From positions 1-5,588 of the forward strand of contig CAZMPO010000039.1 in assembly GCA_964568425.1 (NCBI GenBank): DNA of 5,588 nucleotides, given 5' to 3'. Below the pieces are notes generated by a model. The model made no database searches and was not told the origin of the DNA. It was given only the letters and a program-made list of their open reading frames with translations. Positions 1 to 5,027 of this stretch are shown here, piece after piece. How positions within the stretch are numbered: the first letter of the stretch is position 1; every line of letters starts with the position of its first letter. Origin of the DNA: CAKSQF01 sp964568425. Lineage in GTDB: Bacteria > Bacillota > Clostridia > Oscillospirales > CAG-272. The translations under genes were made by a program, and so were the position numbers.

Positions 1-15
1 GCAGTTGCCGATTTC

Positions 16-33
16 GTAATTTTTTCAAATTAC
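16..33. repeat. AT-rich inverted repeat upstream of the peptidase promoter
   Basis: GTAATTT (16-22) and AAATTAC (27-33) form a perfect 7-bp inverted repeat around a 4-base loop. It is AT-rich and lies about 100 bp upstream of the promoter. It could be a weak terminator of an upstream gene, a protein-binding site, or chance in AT-rich DNA. All three forward frames of this segment close by about position 80, and I recognise no protein tail in them, so positions 1-120 hold no supportable gene. Confidence 0.25.
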
Positions 34-129
34 TGTCTTATCAGCTCACAGCAAATTTCCGTGAGGTTTTGTTAGTATGATGAAAGCCGAAATTATTTAA
101 GAGATATCGGTGTATTTTCGCAAATTTCC

Positions 130-158
130 TTGACAAATCGTGTGTTTTATGATATAAT
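130..158 (+). promoter_or_regulatory. Sigma-A promoter with extended -10 for the M16C peptidase gene
   Basis: The -35 box TTGACA (130-135) and the -10 box TATAAT (153-158) are both perfect matches to the housekeeping consensus. They are separated by the optimal 17 bp. A TG dinucleotide at 150-151, one base before the -10, adds an extended -10 element. Transcription should begin near position 165, giving a leader of about 48 nt before the chosen ATG at 213. Such a complete consensus suggests strong constitutive expression. No clear operator overlaps it, although a 10-bp direct repeat (GCAAATTTCC, 51-60 and 120-129) has one copy ending right at the -35 box. Confidence 0.88.
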
Positions 159-196
159 TTCAGCATAAGAAATTTTTACTTGATGCATGGCATCAT

Positions 197-203
197 GAAA
201 GGA
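197..203 (+). promoter_or_regulatory. Ribosome binding site that decides the peptidase start
   Basis: GAAAGGA lies 9 nt before the ATG at 213. It overlaps another in-frame ATG (195), which rules that codon out as the main start. The alternative upstream starts at 180 and 183 have no purine-rich sequence before them. Confidence 0.75.
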
Positions 204-212
204 TGGATTTTA

Positions 213-3116
213 ATGGCAAAACTTGAACTGAACAAAGTTTACGGCGGTTTTCGCGTTGACCGTATAAGGTACATTGACGAGATCAGCGGAAACCTTTGCG
301 AGCTTGAGCACATCAAATCGGGCGCAAAACTTATTTATATCGATTGTGATGACGACAACAAGGTCTTCTCGGTAATTTTTAAAACGCTCCCCGAGGACAG
401 CACGGGCGTTTTCCACATCATCGAACACTCTGTCTTGTGCGGATCTAAGCGTTTCCCGGTCAAAGAGCCGTTTGTAGACCTTCTCAAGGGCTCTATGGCG
501 ACCTTCCTGAACGCTATCACTTTCCCCGACAAAACAGGATATCCCGTTGCCAGTTGCAACGACAAGGATTTTGCGAACCTGATGAGCGTTTATCTCGACG
601 CTGTCTTTGCTCCCGCTGTTTACGATCACGAGGAGATCTTCATGCAGGAGGGCTGGCACTACGAAATCGAGGACAAAGACAAGCCGATGTCGCTTCGCGG
701 TGTCGTTTTCAACGAGATGAAGGGTGCGTATTCGTCTGTTGACACGCAGATGTTCCACCACATTGACGCCGCGCTCTATCCCGACACGATCTACAGACAT
801 TCGTCTGGCGGCGATCCCGCAGTCATCCCCGATCTTACATACGAGCAGTTCCTTGCCGCTCACAAAAAGTACTATCACCCCGAAAACTCGTTCATGTTCC
901 TCTACGGCAACATGGATGTGGTCGAGAGACTTGAGTACATCGACAGGGAATATCTTTCAAAATACGATCGCACAGGCAATTTCTTCGATATCGCAAAACA
1001 GACACCTACTGTCAAGCTCGATGCTCACGGCGTTTACTCCATCTCCGAGAGCGACAGCGAAGAAAAGAACAGCTATATCGCATTCGCGTCGGTCGTCGGT
1101 GATTTCTCCGAGCGTGAAAAATTGCTCGCGTTCGACATCCTGATGCAGGTACTTGCATCTACCAACGAGTCACCGCTCAAAAAAGCAGTGCTTGAAAGCG
1201 GACTCGGCGAGGATCTTTGGGCACTTGTTTACGACGGCATCGCACAGCCTTATGTCGCACTCGAGCTTCGCAAGACCGATCCCGATAAAAAAGATGCGTT
1301 CATCGCACTCCTTCGTTCCGAGCTTGAAAAGCTTGTCAAAGAGGGAATCGACAAAAAGCTTCTCCTTGCCGAGATCAATCAGGCTGAGTTCAGACTTCGC
1401 GAGGGTAAGCAGGGCTCGATGCCGACCGGACTTATGTACAATCTTGATATGATGTCCAGCTGGCTCTACGGCGGCGATCCTGCCATCTATCTTGAATATG
1501 AGCAGGCACTCGTTAACATCAAAAACGGCGTGCAGGGCAGATATTTCGAGGATCTTATCGAGAAATATCTCTTAAACTCGGATCACAAGGCTGTCGTTGT
1601 TATGACACCGTCCAAGACTATCGCGGCAGAGCAGGCAAAGATCGAGGCGGAGAGAGTCGAGAAATACAGAGCATCTCTTTCGGAGACCGAGCTTTGCGAT
1701 GTTGTCGAGACCAATCGCCGACTCGTTAAATATCAGACCTCCGAGGACACCCCCGAGGCACTCGCGACCCTTCCGAAGCTCTCTGTTGCCGATGTTTCGG
1801 ACAAGATCACCGAGCTTCCGTACAAGGTCGGCATGTTCCGCTCAAGACCGCTCGTTATTACCGATCTCTTTACAAAGAGGATCGCCTATGTCAACTATTA
1901 TTTCGATCTCTCGGGTCTTTCTGCTGAAAATCTTTCCTATGCGGCTCTTTACGCAAACCTTCTCGGTCAGATATCTACCGAAAAATACAGCGCGGCTGAC
2001 CTTGACGCCCAGATCAAGACCAAATTCGGCTCGTTTGATGCATCTGTCCGCTCCTTCGTCGATGTAAACGACGCAACAAAGGTCACACCCAGCTTTGTAG
2101 TCAAGTCAAGCATTCTTGAAGATAATCTCAAAGATGCGCTCGATCTCGGCTCCGAGGTCGTTTGCCACAGCACCGTCGATAAAGAAGAGATCAGAAAGAT
2201 ACTCTATCAGGCAAAGAGCATGATGCAGATGATGATCATGCAGAGAGGCGACAATTACGCGTCAACACGAGTCAAATCCTACTGCTCGGTCGAGGGTGCG
2301 TATGATGACAAGCTCTTCGGAATAGGCTACTACAAGTTCCTTTCCGGACTTTGCGCTGAATTCGACGCACGCTTCGACGAGATCAAGACCGGACTCGAGG
2401 CAGTAGCACGCGAGCTCTGCATCGAAAATCTTACCGTAGGCATTACCGGCGAGCAGTCGGCGGTCGATGGCTTTGTTTCGGCAGATCCCGCATTCAACAG
2501 TGCTACAGGCTCGGGAAAGACCTATAAGCTCGCTCCCGAATATCACGGAAACGAGGCATTCTTTATCCCCGCAGGCGTCAACTATGTCGCAAAGGGATAT
2601 GATCCTGCCGAGTCGGGTGTTGAGTACAGCGGAAAGCTTCGCGTTCTTGCAAACATCCTGTCGCTTGATTGGCTGTGGAACGAGGTCAGAGTCCGCGGCG
2701 GTGCGTATGGTGTAGGCTTTAAGGCTGACAACAAATACGCCGGGTTCAGCTCATTCCGCGACCCGTCGGTGAAGGGAACAGTCGAGACCTATGATAAGAC
2801 CCTCACTTACCTTGACGGATTTGCATCAAGAACTCCCGATATTGAGAAGTATGTCATATCGACTGCCGCAGCATATGAGCATCCTCTTTGCCCCCGCGAT
2901 GTAGGCGCAAGCGCACAGACGAACTATTTCGAAGGAAACAATGACGAAAGAAGACGCGAATATAAGAGACAGGCAATGTCCACTACCGCGTCTGATATCG
3001 AAGGCTTTGCATCCCTCATTGCTCCTCTTGCCGAGAAGAATCTCTGCGTCGTTGTCGGCAACAAAGACAAGATAGAAGAGTCGGGCGACCTCTTTACAAT
3101 AAAAGAAGATCTTTGA
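213..3116 (+). CDS. M16C zinc metallopeptidase, presequence protease (PreP)/falcilysin-like
   Basis: This 967-residue protein is the usual length for bacterial PreP/HypA-type peptidases, which act as closed two-half chambers that degrade unfolded peptides of limited size. The inverted zinc motif HIIEH is at residues 68-72 (ligands H68 and H72, catalytic base E71). The third ligand is E168 in VFNEMKG, 97 residues after E71, the spacing I recall for plant PreP. A second M16 domain begins around EQFLAAHKKYYHPEN (from residue 211). The M16C-associated middle region starts near residue 447. A C-terminal RGGAYG motif supplies R828 and Y832, the pair that anchors substrate in this family. No signal peptide or membrane segment is visible, so it is probably cytoplasmic. 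The ATG at 213 is preferred because GAAAGGA (197-203) sits 9 nt upstream; the in-frame TTG/ATG at 180/183 lie too close to the predicted transcript start and lack a ribosome binding site. It appears monocistronic. The precise substrate is unknown. Confidence 0.95.
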   Translation: MAKLELNKVYGGFRVDRIRYIDEISGNLCELEHIKSGAKLIYIDCDDDNKVFSVIFKTLPEDSTGVFHIIEHSVLCGSKRFPVKEPFVDLLKGSMATFLNAITFPDKTGYPVASCNDKDFANLMSVYLDAVFAPAVYDHEEIFMQEGWHYEIEDKDKPMSLRGVVFNEMKGAYSSVDTQMFHHIDAALYPDTIYRHSSGGDPAVIPDLTYEQFLAAHKKYYHPENSFMFLYGNMDVVERLEYIDREYLSKYDRTGNFFDIAKQTPTVKLDAHGVYSISESDSEEKNSYIAFASVVGDFSEREKLLAFDILMQVLASTNESPLKKAVLESGLGEDLWALVYDGIAQPYVALELRKTDPDKKDAFIALLRSELEKLVKEGIDKKLLLAEINQAEFRLREGKQGSMPTGLMYNLDMMSSWLYGGDPAIYLEYEQALVNIKNGVQGRYFEDLIEKYLLNSDHKAVVVMTPSKTIAAEQAKIEAERVEKYRASLSETELCDVVETNRRLVKYQTSEDTPEALATLPKLSVADVSDKITELPYKVGMFRSRPLVITDLFTKRIAYVNYYFDLSGLSAENLSYAALYANLLGQISTEKYSAADLDAQIKTKFGSFDASVRSFVDVNDATKVTPSFVVKSSILEDNLKDALDLGSEVVCHSTVDKEEIRKILYQAKSMMQMMIMQRGDNYASTRVKSYCSVEGAYDDKLFGIGYYKFLSGLCAEFDARFDEIKTGLEAVARELCIENLTVGITGEQSAVDGFVSADPAFNSATGSGKTYKLAPEYHGNEAFFIPAGVNYVAKGYDPAESGVEYSGKLRVLANILSLDWLWNEVRVRGGAYGVGFKADNKYAGFSSFRDPSVKGTVETYDKTLTYLDGFASRTPDIEKYVISTAAAYEHPLCPRDVGASAQTNYFEGNNDERRREYKRQAMSTTASDIEGFASLIAPLAEKNLCVVVGNKDKIEESGDLFTIKEDL

Positions 3117-3189
3117 TCTTACATTTTTATGGCAAAAACATTGATTAACTCTAAAAACCCTTGATTTACGGGCATTTTTGCAGGATTTC
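3106..3189 (+). terminator. Possible weak terminator region after the peptidase gene
   Basis: Two weak hairpins surround the peptidase stop. AAGATC (3106-3111) and GATCTT (3115-3120) pair around TTT and span the stop codon, followed by ACATTTTTA. Further on, AAAAACCC and GGGCATTTTT bracket CTTGATTTACG-like sequence near 3154-3180, with only three GC pairs and a bulge. Neither has the GC-rich stem of a convincing intrinsic terminator. The native terminator may have been displaced if a mobile element joined here. Confidence 0.22.
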
Positions 3190-3195
3190 AGCTTG

Positions 3196-3217
3196 AATTT
3201 ACTACTAATTTACTACT
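3196..3217. repeat. Tandem 11-bp direct repeat at the chromosome/ICE transition
   Basis: AATTTACTACT occurs twice in exact tandem (3196-3206 and 3207-3217), followed by another ACG. It lies between the host peptidase gene and the first element-like sequence. Short direct repeats of this kind can be arm-type or core binding sites of a tyrosine recombinase at an attachment site, but that role is inferred from position only. No integrase gene or second att copy is in the window to compare with. Confidence 0.45.
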
Positions 3218-3313
3218 ACGGAACGAGCTTTGATATGCCGCCGAACATCTTGCAAGAAAAAAGACGCTCCCGACGAGGACGGAAAGCGCGTAAAGTCAGA
3301 ATTATCTAATTGA
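3209..3313 (+). pseudogene. Possible 3' remnant of a truncated ICE gene
   Basis: A forward frame is open from 3209, just after a TAA at 3206, to a TGA at 3311-3313. Its last 20 residues or so read like a real hydrophilic C-terminus: KKKDAPDEDGKRVKSELSN. There is no ATG and no ribosome binding site. The stop lies only 12 nt before a strong intrinsic terminator, as expected at the end of a real gene. I infer a gene whose 5' part was lost at the element boundary or in a deletion. The family is not recognised. It may also be chance coding potential, since the opposite strand is open here for about 28 codons as well. Confidence 0.35.
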
Positions 3314-3325
3314 ATACAACACCGT

Positions 3326-3381
3326 AAAAGCGGCGTTTACTAATTCCCACGCGGGAAGATAGGAACGCCGCTTTTTCTTTT
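3326..3381 (+). terminator. Strong intrinsic terminator with nested hairpin
   Basis: AAAAGCGGCGTT (3326-3337) pairs perfectly over 12 bp with AACGCCGCTTTT (3364-3375). The run continues as T, C and TTTT, a good U-tract. The loop holds a second perfect hairpin, TTCCC (3344-3348) and GGGAA (3353-3357) around ACGC, so the RNA would fold as a long stem with a second arm. It should stop transcripts entering from the left and so insulate the conjugation operon from the peptidase transcript. The symmetrical A-tract on the left flank also gives some terminator character on the minus strand. An additional role as an element-specific DNA structure cannot be excluded. Confidence 0.8.
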
Positions 3382-3507
3382 CCCCGAAGTAATGCGAGAG
3401 GTACGCCCAGACGCGCCACAATGCGTTTTGGGACGCGGCGGCGACACGTCAAGGGATTTTCCCGTCAAAGCCGAAAAAAGCGTACTACCGCGTTACAGAC
3501 TAAAAAC
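3382..3507 (+). other. Leader region of the conjugation operon, no confident gene
   Basis: This GC-rich stretch lies between the terminator and the ribosome binding site of the HTH gene. I see no clear -35/-10 pair. It contains CGTCAA direct repeats (3447-3452 and 3463-3468) flanking a GGGA-TTT-TCCC mini-hairpin (3453-3463). Two overlapping short frames cross it. One, from the ATG at 3392, ends at a TGA inside the next ribosome binding site. The other, open from 3393, ends at the TAA at 3501-3503 with a basic tail, PSKPKKAYYRVTD. Neither has a good ribosome binding site. The promoter of the downstream operon must be here or further left, but I cannot place it. Confidence 0.4.
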
Positions 3508-3517
3508 AAAGGAGTGA
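3392..3517 (+). CDS. Possible 41-residue ORF ending within the HTH gene's ribosome binding site
   Basis: An ATG at 3392 opens a 41-codon frame (starting MREVRPDAPQCVLGRGG and ending YRLKTKE) whose TGA at 3515-3517 lies inside the GGAGTGAT that serves the following gene. Such an arrangement would permit translational coupling. However, the sequence before the ATG (CCCCGAAGTA) is a poor ribosome binding site, composition is biased to Arg and Gly as in non-coding GC-rich DNA, and I recognise no family. I list it as a possibility only. Confidence 0.2.
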   Translation: MREVRPDAPQCVLGRGGDTSRDFPVKAEKSVLPRYRLKTKE

Positions 3518-3523
3518 TACACA

Positions 3524-4462
3524 ATGGCAGTTTTTCGGGTGGAGCGAAACACGGGCTACACGGTTATGAGTAACCACCACCTACGAAACAAGGACTTGAC
3601 CTTAAAGGCAAAGGGGCTGTTGTCGCAAATGCTCTCCCTACCCGAAGATTGGGACTATACCCTTGTCGGGCTAACCCTTATCAATCGGGAGCAGATTTCC
3701 GCTATCCGTGAAGCCATACACGAACTTGAACGGGCGGGATATATCGTCCGAACAAGAGAACGCGACGACAAAGGACGCTTGCGCGGCGCGGACTATGTGA
3801 TCTATGAGCAACCACAACAGCCTACGTCAGATTTACCTACGTTAGAAAATCCTACGTTGGATAATCCAACATTGGAAAATCCTACGTTGGAAAAACCTAC
3901 GTTGGAAAATCCAACGCAAATAAATAAAGATATATTAAATACTAACTTATCAAAGAAAGATAAATCAATTACGGATTTATCAAATACCGATTCCATTCCT
4001 ATCCTTTCCCCTAACCCCTTTCCTTGCGAGGACGAGGACGCGGCAGAGCCGCAGACGGAACGGAAAGGAAAAGAAGCGGCAAGAGAAAGCGCAGTAGAAA
4101 TATATCGGGAGATCATTAAGGACAATATCGACTATGACATTCTCATACACGACAACCGATTTGACACCGACCGTATTGACGAGATCGTTGACCTCATTCT
4201 TGAAACGGTCTGCACCGCGAGAAAGACGCTACGCATAGCGGGCGACGACTTTCCCGCCGAGCTTGTCAAGTCAAAGTTTTTGAAGCTGGATAGCTCGCAT
4301 ATAGAGTTTGTTTTGGATTGTATGAAGCAGAACACAACAAAGGTACGCAACATCAAGCAGTATCTACGGGCTGTTCTCTTTAACGCACCGTCCACGATAG
4401 ACAACTACTATACCGCCCTTGTCGCTCACGATATGGCGGCGGGCTATTTCAAAAAAGAATAA
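3524..4462 (+). CDS. Helix-turn-helix protein with DUF6017-type C-terminus, ICE regulator/replication-associated
   Basis: This 312-residue protein starts at an ATG preceded by AAAGGAGTGAT (3508-3518). Residues 1-95 form the winged-helix-like N-terminal domain typical of clostridial ICE proteins: TVMSNHHLRNKDLTLKAKG, then SLPEDWDYTL, an ISAIREAIHELERAGYI helix and a wing near RDDKGRLRGADYVIYE. Residues 105-129 are five tandem PTLEN-like pentapeptides. Residues 130-190 are a low-complexity Asn/Ser/Lys-rich then acidic linker. Residues 192-312 match my recollection of DUF6017: YREIIKDNIDYDIL, RIAGDDFPAELVKSKFLKLDS, NTTKVRNIKQYLRAVLFNAP. The domain layout resembles DnaD/RepA-like initiators, so it may bind element DNA for replication or regulate the transfer operon; neither role is proved. 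It is the first gene of the operon, followed 88 bp later by the pcfB-like gene. A/T content rises sharply in the linker compared with both domains. Confidence 0.85.
   Translation: MAVFRVERNTGYTVMSNHHLRNKDLTLKAKGLLSQMLSLPEDWDYTLVGLTLINREQISAIREAIHELERAGYIVRTRERDDKGRLRGADYVIYEQPQQPTSDLPTLENPTLDNPTLENPTLEKPTLENPTQINKDILNTNLSKKDKSITDLSNTDSIPILSPNPFPCEDEDAAEPQTERKGKEAARESAVEIYREIIKDNIDYDILIHDNRFDTDRIDEIVDLILETVCTARKTLRIAGDDFPAELVKSKFLKLDSSHIEFVLDCMKQNTTKVRNIKQYLRAVLFNAPSTIDNYYTALVAHDMAAGYFKKE
3836..3910 (+). repeat. Five tandem 15-bp repeats encoding PTLEN pentapeptides
   Basis: The units start at 3836, 3851, 3866, 3881 and 3896, with consensus CCTACGTTGGAAAAT. They encode PTLEN, PTLDN, PTLEN, PTLEK and PTLEN. 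A degenerate sixth unit begins at 3911 (CCAACGCAA). Because the unit is five codons, gain or loss of copies by slippage keeps the frame and only changes linker length between the HTH and C-terminal domains. Confidence 0.93.
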
Positions 4463-4465
4463 TCC

Positions 4466-4517
4466 GAGGGGGTGATACCGTATGACACAACCGTACTTTT
4501 CGGGGGTACCGCCCTAA
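4466..4517 (+). CDS. Possible 11-residue small ORF with strong ribosome binding site
   Basis: GAGGGGGTGAT (4466-4476) closely matches the anti-Shine-Dalgarno complement and lies 5 nt before an ATG at 4482. The frame reads MTQPYFSGVPP and stops at 4515-4517. It sits between the HTH gene, 19 nt upstream, and the pcfB-like gene, 33 nt downstream. A signal this good with so short a frame suggests either a translated micro-ORF or leader peptide controlling the next gene, or a decayed gene start. I do not recognise the peptide. Confidence 0.35.
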
Positions 4518-4536
4518 CACAGAAATTTATCTTGCG

Positions 4537-4544
4537 AAAGGAGG
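4537..4544 (+). promoter_or_regulatory. Strong ribosome binding site of the pcfB-like gene
   Basis: AAAGGAGG is a full anti-Shine-Dalgarno match, 6 nt before the ATG at 4551. It fixes the start and predicts efficient translation independent of the upstream genes. Confidence 0.85.
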
Positions 4545-4550
4545 AACACA

Positions 4551-5027
4551 ATGCAAGACCAAGTAAATGAAAAAGTGGTAGCCGTTTCAATCAAAACAAC
4601 CAAGCTGACCGCTTCCGTTCTGCAAGCGGCGATTAAACAAGTGCTTGCGAAAATGAAAGCGCAGAGGGGCAAACAGCCGCGCGGCAAGCAAACCCTAAAA
4701 CAGCTTATGAAGCAGAACACGGGTATTTCAAACATTGAGATCACCGACAGCAATATCAAGGACTTTACCGCTACGGCGAAAAAGTACGGCATAGACTTCG
4801 CGCTGAAAAAGGACGTAACCGAAACCCCGCCCCGCTATCTTGTATTTTTCAAAGGGCGCGACGCTGACGTTCTGACGGCGGCATTTAAGGAGTTTTCCGC
4901 AAAGAAGCTGACAAAGGAACAAAAGCCGTCTATCAAGAAACTGCTTGCCACAATGAAAGAAAAAGCGGCGGCACGGAACGCACAGCGCGAGAAAGTCAAC
5001 AAGAAAGATCGGGGGCTGACGCTATGA
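4551..5027 (+). CDS. PcfB family (DUF3801) conjugation accessory protein
   Basis: This is a 158-residue, strongly basic cytoplasmic protein. It matches the DUF3801/PcfB pattern: an N-terminal helix (KLTASVLQAAIKQVLAKMK, about residues 18-36), a basic linker KQPRGKQTLKQLMKQ, then IEITDSNIKDFTATAKKYGIDFALKKD and a short beta segment RYLVFFKGRDADVLTAAFKEF (about residues 60-115). The tail is Lys/Arg-rich. PcfB of the enterococcal plasmid pCF10 is a relaxosome-associated factor that interacts with the coupling protein; the same role here is inferred from homology and position. It lies directly before the VirD4-like gene, whose ATG overlaps its TGA by 4 bp (ATGA), so the two are probably translationally coupled and made in related amounts. 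No relaxase is present in the window. I assign the family from memory of its motifs. Confidence 0.9.
   Translation: MQDQVNEKVVAVSIKTTKLTASVLQAAIKQVLAKMKAQRGKQPRGKQTLKQLMKQNTGISNIEITDSNIKDFTATAKKYGIDFALKKDVTETPPRYLVFFKGRDADVLTAAFKEFSAKKLTKEQKPSIKKLLATMKEKAAARNAQREKVNKKDRGLTL

Noticed and set aside
1..80. Tail of an upstream gene on the plus strand
   Set aside because: Two forward frames stay open until about 75-80, but the peptides are too short and too hydrophobic or random to support a call.
210..878. Reverse-strand 222-codon open frame opposite the peptidase gene
   Set aside because: It is fully antisense to the zinc-motif region of a clearly coding gene, and its protein shows no family pattern. 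It arises from codon bias on the plus strand.
3225..3310. Minus-strand tail ending KMFGGISKLVP as the 3' end of a tyrosine integrase
   Set aside because: The frame is open for only about 28 codons before an in-frame TAG, and no catalytic Arg/His/Tyr motif is visible. The forward reading with an adjacent terminator fits better, though an eroded integrase tail cannot be fully excluded.
3836..3925. CRISPR-like array
   Set aside because: The 15-bp units are contiguous without spacers and encode an in-frame peptide repeat inside a gene.
3802..4125. Reverse-strand frame with NVGFS repeats resembling a pentapeptide-repeat protein
   Set aside because: The repeats are the mirror of the PTLEN-coding 15-bp units in the HTH gene. 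There is no start signal or context for an antisense gene.
4472..4570. Alternative GTG-started frame (IPYDTTVLFGGTALTQKF...) in the spacer before the pcfB-like gene
   Set aside because: It has no ribosome binding site of its own (the GTG lies inside the Shine-Dalgarno of the micro-ORF) and it runs into the pcfB-like gene out of frame.
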